NCBI RefSeq assembly: GCF_004307425.1
Contig: NZ_SEWZ01000003.1
Location: 558,001-622,000, forward strand
Origin: Aquirufa antheringensis
GTDB lineage: Bacteria; Bacteroidota; Bacteroidia; Cytophagales; Spirosomataceae
Length of the DNA stretch: 64,000 nt
Direction: 5' to 3'
Shown: positions 42,571 to 50,995 of the stretch, one piece after another
Layout of the letters: every line of letters starts with the position of its first letter
How positions within the stretch are numbered: position 1 is the stretch's first letter
The notes under the pieces: generated by a model
Seen by the model: only the letters and a program-made list of their open reading frames with translations
What the model was told of the DNA's origin: nothing
The model's database searches: none
Made by a program: the position numbers and the translations under genes

Positions 42571-45165
42571 ATGTCATTACAAAGCAATGTTATCCCTATC
42601 AACATCGAAGATGAAATGAGAGGGGCGTACATCGATTATTCGATGTCAGTAATTGTGTCTCGTGCGCTTCCAGACGTACGTGATGGGTTGAAGCCAGTTC
42701 ACAGAAGGGTTTTATTCGGAATGGAGGAACTGGGGGTTAGTTACAACAAATCCTATAAAAAGTCTGCTCGTATTGTGGGTGAGGTGCTGGGTAAGTATCA
42801 CCCACACGGTGATTCATCTGTGTATGACACGATGGTGCGTATGGCCCAAGATTGGTCTTTGCGTTATCCGTTAGTGGATGGTCAGGGTAACTTTGGATCC
42901 GTGGATGGTGATTCTCCGGCAGCGATGCGTTATACGGAGGCTCGTTTAAAGCGAATTGCGGATGAGTTGCTTTCTGATTTGAACAAAGAAACGGTTGATT
43001 TTCAACCTAACTTCGATGATTCCCTAGAAGAGCCTACGGTTTTACCAGCTAAGATTCCTAATCTATTACTGAACGGTACTTCGGGTATCGCAGTAGGTAT
43101 GGCGACTAATATGGCGCCACACAACCTGAATGAGGTGGTAGATGGTATTTCTGCTTATATCGATAACCGCGATATCACGATTCTGGAGTTAATGCAATAC
43201 ATCAAGGCGCCAGATTTCCCTACGGGAGGTACGATTTATGGCGTTCAGGGTATTCGCAATGCATTCGAGACAGGTAGAGGTCGTATTGTGGTGCGTGGAA
43301 ACGCTACTTTTGATACGTCTAAAACGGGTAAAGAGCAGATCGTCGTTTCGGAGATTCCATATATGGTCAATAAGGCTTCCTTAATCAAGCAATGTGCTGA
43401 TTTAGTGAACGATAAAAAGATCGAAGGTATTTCTGAGATTCGCGATGAGTCTGACCGTCAAGGGATGCGTATCGTATTCGATTTAAAGCGTGATGCGGTA
43501 GCGAATGTCGTATTGAACAACCTGTACAAGCATACGGCTTTACAATCATCGTTCTCGGTGAATAACGTAGCCTTAGTAAAAGGTCGACCGATGATGTTGA
43601 ATCTAAAAGACTTGATTCACCACTTCGTAGAGCATAGAAATGAGATTATCGTACGTCGTACACAATACGATTTGCGTGAGGCGCGTAAGCGTGCACATAT
43701 TTTGGAAGGCTTCATTATTGCCCTAGATAATCTAGATGCGGTAATTAAGTTAATCCGTGAGTCGAAAGATCCGAATTCGGCTCAAGAGGGCTTAATGTCT
43801 AAATTCAACTTGTCTGAACTTCAATCGAAGGCTATCCTGGAGATGCGTTTACAACGCTTAACCGGTATGGAGCGTGAGAAGATTATGAATGAGTTTGCGG
43901 AGATTATGAAGTTGATCGAAGATTTGGAAGATATTTTGGCCAAACCAGAGCGTCAATTACAGATCATCAAAGACGAATTAACAGATATTAAGCAACGTTA
44001 TGGTGATGAGCGTAGAACGCAAATCAACATGACGGATGAAGAATTCTCGGTAGAGGATATGATCGCGGATGACGAAATGTTAATCACCGTTTCTGCACAA
44101 GGTTATATCAAACGTACACCGATCACAGAATACCGTTCACAATCACGTGGTGGCGTAGGTTCTCGTGCTGTTGCAACGAAAGATGACGATTACACGGAGC
44201 ATTTGTTCTCTGCAACGATGCACAACTGGTTATTGTTCTTCACAGAGCGCGGTAAATGCTTCTGGTTACGTGTTTATGCGGTTCCTGAAGGATCGAAAGT
44301 ATCGAAAGGTCGTCCTATCCAAAACTTGATGAACATCGAGAACGGTGACACCATTAGAGCCGTGATCAATGTGAAGTCGATTTCTGATCCAGATTATATT
44401 GATAATAACTTTATTGTGATGTGTACAGAAGACGGTACGATCAAGAAAACGTCGTTAGAGGCGTATTCTCGTCCACGTCAAAATGGTATCATCGCCATCA
44501 CCATCCGCGAGGGAGACCGTCTATTAGACGTTGCCTTAACAAATGGTAATAACCAAATTGTTATTGCTACTAATACAGGCCGTTCTGTTCGTTTCGAAGA
44601 GACACGCGTTCGCCCAATGGGACGTTCTGCCGCTGGTGTGAAAGGTATTTGGATCGATGAGGATATTCCAACGGAGAAAGTAATCGGAATGGTTTGTGTA
44701 TCTGATCCAGAGGTACAACAATTGTTAGTGGTATCGGAGAAAGGATTTGGTAAGCGTTCTGAAGTAGAGGATTACCGTTTAACTAACCGCGGTGGTAAAG
44801 GGGTTAAAGCCTTGAATATCACGGAGAAAACGGGTAATCTAGTCGCTATCAAAGAGGTGAATGATAACAATGACTTGATGATTATTACTAAAGCGGGTAT
44901 CTTAATCCGTACAAGCGTTGCAGAACTTCGCGTGATGGGACGTAATACACAAGGGGTTAAATTAATTCGCTTGAAAAATGAATCTGATGAGATTTCATCT
45001 GTAACGAAGATCGAAAAAGAGCCGGAGCCGGAAGAGGTTGAGGTTTTAGAGGGTGCTGAGTTAACAGAAGGAGTAGTGGATACAACAAATGCCGTTACTG
45101 AAGCTCCAGAAGGAGGGGAGGAGACCGCATCTGAAGCAGCCTCAGAAGAAGTAACTGAAGAATAA
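42571..45165 (+). CDS. gyrA: DNA gyrase subunit A
   Basis: The DNA-cleaving subunit of gyrase. It has 864 residues: the winged-helix and tower domains, catalytic Tyr121 (RYTEAR), a coiled coil, and a C-terminal beta-pinwheel with the GyrA-box QSRGGVG (about 525). A very acidic tail follows ([15 protein letters not shown]-like, rich in Glu). The quinolone-determining region [10 protein letters not shown] has Ser82 and Asp86 where E. coli has Ser83 and Asp87, so no classical resistance change is seen. It ends at a clean terminator. Confidence 0.97.
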   Translation: MSLQSNVIPINIEDEMRGAYIDYSMSVIVSRALPDVRDGLKPVHRRVLFGMEELGVSYNKSYKKSARIVGEVLGKYHPHGDSSVYDTMVRMAQDWSLRYPLVDGQGNFGSVDGDSPAAMRYTEARLKRIADELLSDLNKETVDFQPNFDDSLEEPTVLPAKIPNLLLNGTSGIAVGMATNMAPHNLNEVVDGISAYIDNRDITILELMQYIKAPDFPTGGTIYGVQGIRNAFETGRGRIVVRGNATFDTSKTGKEQIVVSEIPYMVNKASLIKQCADLVNDKKIEGISEIRDESDRQGMRIVFDLKRDAVANVVLNNLYKHTALQSSFSVNNVALVKGRPMMLNLKDLIHHFVEHRNEIIVRRTQYDLREARKRAHILEGFIIALDNLDAVIKLIRESKDPNSAQEGLMSKFNLSELQSKAILEMRLQRLTGMEREKIMNEFAEIMKLIEDLEDILAKPERQLQIIKDELTDIKQRYGDERRTQINMTDEEFSVEDMIADDEMLITVSAQGYIKRTPITEYRSQSRGGVGSRAVATKDDDYTEHLFSATMHNWLLFFTERGKCFWLRVYAVPEGSKVSKGRPIQNLMNIENGDTIRAVINVKSISDPDYIDNNFIVMCTEDGTIKKTSLEAYSRPRQNGIIAITIREGDRLLDVALTNGNNQIVIATNTGRSVRFEETRVRPMGRSAAGVKGIWIDEDIPTEKVIGMVCVSDPEVQQLLVVSEKGFGKRSEVEDYRLTNRGGKGVKALNITEKTGNLVAIKEVNDNNDLMIITKAGILIRTSVAELRVMGRNTQGVKLIRLKNESDEISSVTKIEKEPEPEEVEVLEGAELTEGVVDTTNAVTEAPEGGEETASEAASEEVTEE

Positions 45166-45171
45166 TACCTG

Positions 45172-45193
45172 AGCCCAGACGAAAGTCTGGGCT
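45172..45193 (+). terminator. Intrinsic terminator after gyrA
   Basis: AGCCCAGAC and GTCTGGGCT form a perfect 9-bp stem with a GAAA tetraloop, followed by ATTTTTTAATT. Confidence 0.92.
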
Positions 45194-45214
45194 ATTTTTT
45201 AATTAAATAAAACA

Positions 45215-46660
45215 ATGAAAAAACTACTTTTATCCCTGTTTACGGTGGCTTTGGCGATGAATGCTTCATTTGGCCAAGCAGAAAAAGCACTAGTTGATGC
45301 ACAAAAGAAAAACATCAGCGAAGCGATCAAAAAATCTGACGAAGACGTTAAAAAGGCCCCTACAAAGGCTCGTTTATGGTTGACTCGTTCACAAGCTTAT
45401 TTGGATTTAGCTTCTTTTCCAGATTCTACTTTCGCATTAACTAACCCAGAAGCAGCTTTCCAAGCGTTGGAATATGCTAATGAGGCGATCAAATTAGATA
45501 CGAAAGAAGGTAAAAAAGGTTCTGTAGCAAAAGAAGCTGACCAAATGATGGTTGACAAGAAATTCTCTAATGCCTTTTTAAATATGGGTGTGGTGAAATA
45601 CCAAGGGAAAGATTACAAAGCTTCTCTACGTTATATGGCAAAAGCTTCTGAAGTAGCTCCTAATGACACGATTACAGCGATGTACACAGGTGTGACGGCT
45701 CAACTTTGCCAAGAAGATAAAATAGCACAAGCGGCTTACGAGAAGTATTTGACTATTGGAGGAAAAGACTTAGCTATCTTGTACGGTTTATCTCAAATCT
45801 ACAAAAACAACAAAGAAGAGGACAAGGCGATCGGTTTGATCGAAAAAGCCATCGCTATTTATCCTTCAAACAAAGATTTGAAAGGGGAGAGGTTCAATAT
45901 GTTAATTGCATTCAACCGCATCGATCAAGCGATTGTTCAATTGACTCAAACGACGGCTAACGATCCTAAAGACGGTATTTCTTGGTTAAACTTAGGTTTA
46001 TTATACGAAAATAAGGTTTCTGGTTTGAATGAGGAGATTAGAAAGATTCAAGACAAATCATTCAAAGTACAGGAGGCAGATCGCCGTTTAGTAGCTCAAA
46101 ATGATCAAATTTCTGCTTTCCAAGACGAAGTGAAGCGTACGAAAGCGAAGTTAAAAACAGCCACAACACCTAAGGCGAAAGCATCTGTAAACAGCCAAGT
46201 AGCGAGCCTAGAAACTAAAGTAAAGGATTTAGTTGAGGTTCAAAAAGGGATCCAAACAGAGAAAGCAGCCGCAGAAGCTGCAGCAGGGGATGCCGCAGCA
46301 AACAAAGCTAAAATTGATGAATTAACAGCTAAAGTGAAGGAAATTCGTACTAATTTACCTAATTACTATACGAAAGCGTTAGAAGTTGATCCAACGAATT
46401 ATGACGCTTTATACCAAATGGGTGCATACTACTACAATGATGCCGTTGAAATTAAGCGTCAAGTAAACAGTATGGATATGAACGAATACAAGAAGACTGG
46501 TAAGGATTTAGAAGCTAAATTAGCGGTTAAATACAACGAAGCTTTACCGTATTTCGAGCGTGGTTATAAAGTAAAGAAAGACGAAGACTTGAAAGAAATT
46601 TTAAAGCAAGTCTATCGTGAATTGAAAGATGAGGCTAAATTAGCTGAGTTAGATAAATAA
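45215..46660 (+). CDS. Secreted TPR protein with a coiled-coil insert (481 aa)
   Basis: The signal peptide is MKKLLLSLFTVALAMNASFG. TPR-like units lie at about 25-260 (AFLNMGVVKYQGKDYKASLRY, in two halves). A long coiled coil at about 270-390 is rich in Lys, Glu and Ala (DEVKRTKAKLKTATTPKAK, AAAEAAAGDAAANKAKIDEL). A final TPR unit follows (NYYTKALEVDPTNYDALYQMG). It is periplasmic by prediction. I do not recognise a specific family; similar proteins are common in Cytophagales. A terminator separates it from gyrA, and another follows at 46681. Confidence 0.88.
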   Translation: MKKLLLSLFTVALAMNASFGQAEKALVDAQKKNISEAIKKSDEDVKKAPTKARLWLTRSQAYLDLASFPDSTFALTNPEAAFQALEYANEAIKLDTKEGKKGSVAKEADQMMVDKKFSNAFLNMGVVKYQGKDYKASLRYMAKASEVAPNDTITAMYTGVTAQLCQEDKIAQAAYEKYLTIGGKDLAILYGLSQIYKNNKEEDKAIGLIEKAIAIYPSNKDLKGERFNMLIAFNRIDQAIVQLTQTTANDPKDGISWLNLGLLYENKVSGLNEEIRKIQDKSFKVQEADRRLVAQNDQISAFQDEVKRTKAKLKTATTPKAKASVNSQVASLETKVKDLVEVQKGIQTEKAAAEAAAGDAAANKAKIDELTAKVKEIRTNLPNYYTKALEVDPTNYDALYQMGAYYYNDAVEIKRQVNSMDMNEYKKTGKDLEAKLAVKYNEALPYFERGYKVKKDEDLKEILKQVYRELKDEAKLAELDK

Positions 46661-46680
46661 TAGTCACTAGATTATTGTGG

Positions 46681-46710
46681 AAAGGGTCACTTAGAAATAG
46701 GTGGCCCTTT
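46681..46710 (+). terminator. Intrinsic terminator after the secreted TPR gene
   Basis: AAAGGGTCAC and GTGGCCCTTT form a 10-bp stem with one G-T pair and a 10-nt loop, followed by TCTTG. Confidence 0.75.
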
Positions 46711-46758
46711 TCTTGTGGTTTACAATCTATTTAACATAATATAAATTATATAACAAAT

Positions 46759-46790
46759 CAGTATCCAGTAATCAGTATCCAGTAAACTGT
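46759..46790 (+). repeat. Period-7 CAGT repeat array (left arm)
   Basis: CAGT occurs at 46759, 46766, 46773 and 46780 with exact 7-base spacing, plus a degenerate CTGT at 46787. The first 28 bases (46757-46784) are two exact copies of ATCAGTATCCAGTA. Confidence 0.85.
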
Positions 46791-46830
46791 ATGTTAATTC
46801 ATCTATACTCTATACTCTTCTAATCTATTT

Positions 46831-46866
46831 CCTGACTACTGTCCACTGACTACTGGTTACTGACCT
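46831..46866 (-). repeat. Period-7 ACTG repeat array (right arm, inverted relative to the left)
   Basis: ACTG, the reverse complement of CAGT, occurs at 46838, 46845, 46852 and 46859 with exact 7-base spacing, plus a degenerate CCTG at 46831. The array overlaps the last codons and the stop of the histidine-kinase gene (QVSNQ-stop). Confidence 0.85.
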
Positions 46867-48223
46867 GAAATGTCACTGTAAACTCCGTATAGGAATCCGG
46901 TACCGAAACCACCGATATTTGGCCATTGTGTAATTGAACGATGCGTTCAACGAGGGATAATCCGATACCGTATCCCTTGGAAGAAGCCGTATTTTCGCCT
47001 CTAAAGAACGGTTGGAAGATATAAGGTAAATCGTTCGCTGGGATGCCTTTTCCTTCGTTTCTGACGAAAATTTGGATGGAATTTCCGGAGTTCTTGAAGC
47101 TAACTTGTGCCGAATTTGACGGGCTGAATTTACAAGCATTCTCCATTAAATTCTTAAGGGCCGTTAAGATTAGTTTGTCATCTGCCTTGATTAATAGCAT
47201 TTCCTCATCTTCCGGCATATGTGAAGTGTCGATGCTGACTTTATAGGCGGAGTTTAGTTTTTGGGTTAGACTTCTTGCTTCCCAAAGAATTTCATCGATT
47301 CTCCATTCATGAAAGCCTGCCTGGCTGTCAGATAAGCTTAATTTGTTTAACTCTAATAAGGATTCCGTGATGGCAGCTAATTCTTGGGTATCTTCTAAGA
47401 CTGAGCTGATCGTTTTTTTGTAGTCACCTGATTCTCTTTCCTTTAATAAACTCACTTCTAATTGAGAGGATATTTTTGTCAAAGGATTTTTCAATTCATG
47501 CGAAACGTTCGCAATAAAGGTCTTTTGCAATTTAAAGGCGTTCTCAATACGTTCTAGTAAGCGGTTGACCGTGGACACCATCTTCCCTATTTCGTCCTCA
47601 AAATCAGGCGATTTGAGACGTTCTTCCAGGCGTTTGGGTGATAATTTATCAACTTGTTGGATAACTTCAGAGATCGGATTGACTGCTTGACCGGCAAAAA
47701 ACCAGCCTGATAGTACTACAATAAGGATAAATAAGAGAAATAAGGCGATGAGGATGTTCTTTAAATCTTTGGCATTCTCTGCCGAATATTGATCCACTGC
47801 CCCCGCAAAGACGACTAAACGACCCTGTGGAGTGGCGAAAACGGTCCCTAAAACCTCGATATCTTCCCGTTGGAAGGTGATTTCTTGCTTTTGGCGGACT
47901 TGTTTAATGAGATCAACATCGATATGAAGATTGATGCTGTCATTCGATGCGTAGATACGCTCGTTGCATAAATCGTAGACCAAAATGCTCTCCCGGAATA
48001 GTAAATCGCGGTTCGTTTGCCCGATGATCCCCATTAATTTGGAGTCTACTTGGTTTACATTGACCAATAGTTGGGCCGTAGTGTTCGCTTTTTGGCGTAA
48101 ACGGCTATAAAATTTGTCTTTGTAATTCTCTTGCGTGAAAATGTAGATGATGAAATAGGATACGAATAAAATCGCAGACACGAGGTAGGTAAACTGGTAG
48201 GTCAGCCTGGATCTAATCTGCAT
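46850..48223 (-). CDS. Sensor histidine kinase (two-component system)
   Basis: A 457-residue kinase with two membrane helices (about 9-29 and 157-177) around a periplasmic sensor of about 130 residues. A HAMP region follows (about 180-232), then HisKA with His242 (FIANVSHELKNPLTK), and a HATPase domain with N, G1 and G2 boxes (LMENACKFSP, NEGKGIPANDLPYIF, KGYGIGLSLV). The signal is unknown. It is third in an operon after a MazG-like gene and an OmpR-type regulator. The last five residues are encoded by repeat DNA. Confidence 0.95.
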   Translation of the reverse strand: MQIRSRLTYQFTYLVSAILFVSYFIIYIFTQENYKDKFYSRLRQKANTTAQLLVNVNQVDSKLMGIIGQTNRDLLFRESILVYDLCNERIYASNDSINLHIDVDLIKQVRQKQEITFQREDIEVLGTVFATPQGRLVVFAGAVDQYSAENAKDLKNILIALFLLFILIVVLSGWFFAGQAVNPISEVIQQVDKLSPKRLEERLKSPDFEDEIGKMVSTVNRLLERIENAFKLQKTFIANVSHELKNPLTKISSQLEVSLLKERESGDYKKTISSVLEDTQELAAITESLLELNKLSLSDSQAGFHEWRIDEILWEARSLTQKLNSAYKVSIDTSHMPEDEEMLLIKADDKLILTALKNLMENACKFSPSNSAQVSFKNSGNSIQIFVRNEGKGIPANDLPYIFQPFFRGENTASSKGYGIGLSLVERIVQLHNGQISVVSVPDSYTEFTVTFQVSNQ

Positions 48224-48225
48224 AA

Positions 48226-48906
48226 TTATTCGTTTTTAAGGATATAACCTCTGCCAAATTGAGTGTGAATCAACTTACTTGCAAAGCCTTTATCTACCTT
48301 TTTACGTAAGTAATTGACATAAACTTCGATCAAATTCGAGCTATTTTCATCCTCTACTTCCCAAATATTCTCGGCTATTTGAGCCTTCGAAATCACCATT
48401 TCTTGGTTTCTTAGAAAGTACTCCAATAATTGAAACTCTTTGGAAGTCAAATTGATGGATTGCCCAGAGCGCGTGACTAATTTACTGATGAGATCCATCT
48501 CTAAATCAGCGAATTTCAGCACTTGCGCATCTAATTGGGTTTGTGATGAACGTTTTAATAGGGCCTTGATACGTGCCAAAAACTCCTTAAAATCAAAGGG
48601 TTTGCCCAGATAATCATCTGCACCAGCATCAAAACCAAGCAGCTTGTCGTCCGTTGTACTCAAGGCTGTCAGCATTAAAATGGGCGTCTGAATTCCCTCT
48701 GCTCTCAACTGTTTACATAATTCAAGGCCATTGATGCCCGGAATAATGATGTCCGATACAATCAAGGAGTAATTATTTCGCAAGGCTAATTGCTTCGCGA
48801 TAGTTCCGTCATAGGCCACTTCAACCTCATAGCTGTTCTCTTCTAATCCTTGTTTCAGGGATTGAACAGTTTTAGGTTCGTCTTCTATGAGGAGTATTTT
48901 GATCAT
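48226..48906 (-). CDS. OmpR/PhoB-family response regulator
   Basis: A 226-residue regulator: the receiver domain has phosphoacceptor Asp52 (LIVSDIIIPGING), Thr/Ser in MLTALS and Lys in GKPFDFKEF, and the winged-helix output domain has VTRSGQSINLTSKEFQLLEY. It ends 2 bases before the histidine kinase start and begins with a 4-base overlap on the MazG-like gene stop, so it is the partner of the kinase. Confidence 0.95.
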   Translation of the reverse strand: MIKILLIEDEPKTVQSLKQGLEENSYEVEVAYDGTIAKQLALRNNYSLIVSDIIIPGINGLELCKQLRAEGIQTPILMLTALSTTDDKLLGFDAGADDYLGKPFDFKEFLARIKALLKRSSQTQLDAQVLKFADLEMDLISKLVTRSGQSINLTSKEFQLLEYFLRNQEMVISKAQIAENIWEVEDENSSNLIEVYVNYLRKKVDKGFASKLIHTQFGRGYILKNE

Positions 48907-49370
48907 TTTAGGATGGATTTCAAGTCCGCTGGAGAGTAATTAATGGACTTTAATACTTTATTATCAGCCTTACGGTACACTTTCCAAACACCGTTTTCTT
49001 CCTTTATCTCCGCTTCTGTACCATCTTTATCTTTGTAAAATTTCACGGTATATTCTGCTTCTTCTAAGGATGCACAGGCTTTGGACATATTCGAACGCTG
49101 TACTTCATTAAATAATTCGACGAATTTTTCACCCATTCCAAACTCCAAAACAGCTCCGGATAAAACATATTGAAGATCACAAAGTGCATCAGCAACCTCC
49201 ACTAAATCGTTCGCCGCTATCGCTTCTTTTAATTCGTCTAATTCTTCTGCTAAAAGGCTTACACGCAGATTGCAACGTTCGATAGCTGGAATAGCCGGTT
49301 GAGCAACGACAGGGGCTCCAAAGGTGTGATGAAATTGTGCTACCTGGTTTAATGAGTCTAATTTTTCCAT
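48903..49370 (-). CDS. MazG-like nucleoside triphosphate pyrophosphohydrolase
   Basis: A 155-residue protein of the all-alpha NTP pyrophosphatase superfamily. The metal-binding pattern is LLAEELDELKEAI, then VEVADALCDLQYVLSGAV (EExxE and ExxD motifs). The C-terminal 45 residues are an extension with beta-rich, polar character (YTVKFYKDKDGTEAEIKEENG, in two pieces). The exact nucleotide is unknown. The start at 49370 is used; an earlier Met at 49400 adds ten hydrophobic residues. It heads the operon with the response regulator and kinase. Confidence 0.85.
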   Translation of the reverse strand: MEKLDSLNQVAQFHHTFGAPVVAQPAIPAIERCNLRVSLLAEELDELKEAIAANDLVEVADALCDLQYVLSGAVLEFGMGEKFVELFNEVQRSNMSKACASLEEAEYTVKFYKDKDGTEAEIKEENGVWKVYRKADNKVLKSINYSPADLKSILK

Positions 49371-49405
49371 ATAAATGATTAATAGAATAAAATTAATCAA
49401 TTAAT
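49371..49405. other. AT-rich tract next to the DnaA-box cluster
   Basis: These 35 bases are almost pure A and T and could act as a duplex-unwinding element if the neighbouring DnaA boxes mark an origin. They also carry a -7-like TAATTTTA for the MazG-like gene on the minus strand. Confidence 0.4.
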
Positions 49406-49450
49406 GCGGGGGAAGCAATAAGGTTCAGAACCAGAATATCGAAAATACAA

Positions 49451-49522
49451 TTGTGCACAAGTGTGGATAACTTGTGGATAACTCAAGAGCAATATGTGGA
49501 TAAGTCTACTATTTGTTCACAA
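49451..49522. other. Cluster of DnaA boxes (possible replication origin or DnaA regulatory site)
   Basis: TGTGGATAA, the reverse complement of the perfect DnaA box TTATCCACA, occurs three times: 49462-49470, 49473-49481 and 49495-49503. The first two are 11 bases apart. One-mismatch boxes are at 49451-49459 (TTGTGCACA, palindromic with 49452-49460) and 49514-49522 (TTGTTCACA). An AT-rich tract lies 45-80 bases to the left. dnaA is not in the window and gene orientation does not flip here, so origin status is not settled. Confidence 0.55.
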
Positions 49523-49534
49523 TTCTCATTTTGT

Positions 49535-50020
49535 TTACACGGGTTTACTTTCAGAGAAAGTACCATCTGTATAAAAAATAAGGACGCGTTCAATCTTTTT
49601 AGCGAGATGAGTAGTAGTCGTGGGAGCTGCCACCACAGGTTGACTTGCTTTAGGGCTACTTTCTCTAGGGCGTCTGAGATTCGATTGTACGATCGTTTGT
49701 TCAGGTAAACTATTTCTAAGCGATTCTGGAGCGCTAGGTGTAACAGCATCAAAAAGTGATGGAGTGGAAGCGATCGGAGAAGGAGCTGTTTTAGGAGCGG
49801 GTGCCGAAATAGATAAATCCCGTTTATCATCTAATAACTCCTCCGCGGGGATTTCAGGGAAAGCGATGAGAATCTTTTGTACAACATCTAAGCTAGGCTT
49901 ATTTCTGCCCGATAGAATATGAGAAATACTACTGCGAGGAATTCCTAAGGTATCTGCAAACTGAGAGGCACTTAACTTCTTAGCCTGAATTAACAATTCT
50001 ATTTTTGCGCTTAGATTCAT
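49535..50020 (-). CDS. XRE-family helix-turn-helix regulator
   Basis: A 161-residue protein. The N-terminal HTH_3 domain is MNLSAKIELLIQAKKLSASQ followed by FADTLGIPRSSISHILSGRNKPSL. A disordered, Pro/Ser/Ala-rich linker runs at about 70-138. A short conserved C-terminal tail follows, KKIERVLIFYTDGTFSE, that could be a dimerisation or sensing strand. A perfect 16-bp-arm inverted repeat surrounds its promoter, so it probably controls itself. No toxin gene is adjacent, so it is not a toxin-antitoxin pair. Confidence 0.9.
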   Translation of the reverse strand: MNLSAKIELLIQAKKLSASQFADTLGIPRSSISHILSGRNKPSLDVVQKILIAFPEIPAEELLDDKRDLSISAPAPKTAPSPIASTPSLFDAVTPSAPESLRNSLPEQTIVQSNLRRPRESSPKASQPVVAAPTTTTHLAKKIERVLIFYTDGTFSESKPV

Positions 50021-50021
50021 T

Positions 50022-50076
50022 TTTGTAAACTTGATTAATATGTTACAAATTTAAACAATCTAATCAAGTTTACAAA
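50022..50076. promoter_or_regulatory. Large inverted-repeat operator around the XRE promoter
   Basis: TTTGTAAACTTGATTA at 50022-50037 is the exact reverse complement of TAATCAAGTTTACAAA at 50061-50076 (16 of 16), with a 23-base spacer. The spacer holds the minus-strand -7 element TAAATTTG (50053-50046), and the right arm contains the -33 TTTG (50076-50073). The left arm covers the start of transcription. A third partial copy, AGTTTACAAA, is at 50100-50109. Confidence 0.8.
50046..50053 (-). promoter_or_regulatory. -7 promoter element of the XRE gene
   Basis: On the minus strand, TAAATTTG is a perfect TAnnTTTG, with TTTG at 50076-50073 as -33 and a 19-nt spacer. It sits between the arms of the inverted repeat. 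Confidence 0.75.
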
Positions 50077-50102
50077 TTGAAATTTGAGTAATAAGTGATA
50101 GT

Positions 50103-50951
50103 TTACAAAAGTGACACACAATCAGAATGCAATGCAATCAGTTTACTTTTGTATAATCCTCCAATCGCTTTTTTGAAGTCCTTTTTAGACATACCTAACT
50201 GATCGTAGATATCTTCGGCTGGGCTTTTATCGTGTAGATATAGAACACCTTTGTTATCTTTAATTGCTTGTAATACTTTCTCTACTTGCGCATCTAAACG
50301 TATACGTCCTACCGGTTCCAAACGTAAATCCAGGCGCCCGTCTTCGCGTAAGTTCTCGATGTATACAAATGTACTTCTGCCTAATATCACATTTGCAAAT
50401 ATTTCATTTTTGAACAGCATTCCGATTTTACAATTGTCAACTAAGCATTTAATGCCTAAGTCAGTGTATTCAAATGGAACTGCTTCTATTTTTGTACCAG
50501 CTGCAAAACGATTCTCCTCATCTTCTATGAAGGCGGGTAAGAAGTTTTCTATTCTAGCTGATGCGACGATGCGATCTGTTTGTGCATCGAGGTATATATA
50601 AACGAGGTAGAATTTCCCTACCACCATTTTTTGATACTGTTGACTAAAGGGAACAAATAAGTCTTTTGCTAATCCCCATTCTAGGAATACACCTAATGGA
50701 GTAACTGATTTAACCTCCAAATAAGCGAATTGCTTAATAGTGGCGTAGGGTTTTAAGGTGGTGGCGATGATGCGATCTTCCGAGTCACGGTAGATAAATA
50801 CATCAATCGATGAATCGATTTCATACGTTTCTGGAACGTATTGCAAGGGTAAAAGGATTTCATCTTCGTAACCATCTAAATAGAGGCCAAAAGGTACTTC
50901 TTTGATAATACGAAGGTGATTGTATTCACCAATTTTCAATTCATTTTCCAT
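50103..50951 (-). CDS. CvfB/YitL-type RNA-binding protein (S1 domains plus winged helix)
   Basis: A 282-residue protein with three S1-like OB domains (about 5-65, 70-140 and 150-210; FAYLEVKSVTPLGVFLEWG is the best) and a C-terminal winged helix (VLYLHDKSPAEDIYDQLGMSK in two halves). It matches the family of S. aureus CvfB, which affects virulence-factor expression; the target RNA is unknown. A hairpin terminator ends 7 bases before its ATG, an unusual place that leaves its promoter unclear. Confidence 0.88.
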   Translation of the reverse strand: MENELKIGEYNHLRIIKEVPFGLYLDGYEDEILLPLQYVPETYEIDSSIDVFIYRDSEDRIIATTLKPYATIKQFAYLEVKSVTPLGVFLEWGLAKDLFVPFSQQYQKMVVGKFYLVYIYLDAQTDRIVASARIENFLPAFIEDEENRFAAGTKIEAVPFEYTDLGIKCLVDNCKIGMLFKNEIFANVILGRSTFVYIENLREDGRLDLRLEPVGRIRLDAQVEKVLQAIKDNKGVLYLHDKSPAEDIYDQLGMSKKDFKKAIGGLYKSKLIALHSDCVSLL

Positions 50952-50977
50952 AAAAAAAGCCCGGCTGTGAACCGGGC
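50951..50977 (-). terminator. Terminator of dapD abutting the cvfB start codon
   Basis: On the minus strand, GCCCGG (50977-50972) and CCGGGC (50964-50959) form a 6-bp G-C stem with a 7-nt loop, followed by a run of T that leads directly into the cvfB ATG at 50951. Confidence 0.7.
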
Positions 50978-50995
50978 ATTTATTCTTGTTATTAA

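Noticed and set aside
42571-45165. Quinolone-resistance mutation in gyrA
   Set aside because: The Ser and Asp at the resistance positions (82 and 86) are the wild-type residues.
46757-46866. CRISPR-like repeats
   Set aside because: The repeat period is 7 bases with no spacers of CRISPR size and no cas genes.
49535-50020. Antitoxin of a toxin-antitoxin pair
   Set aside because: No small toxin-like frame is adjacent on either side; the neighbours are cvfB and the DnaA-box region.
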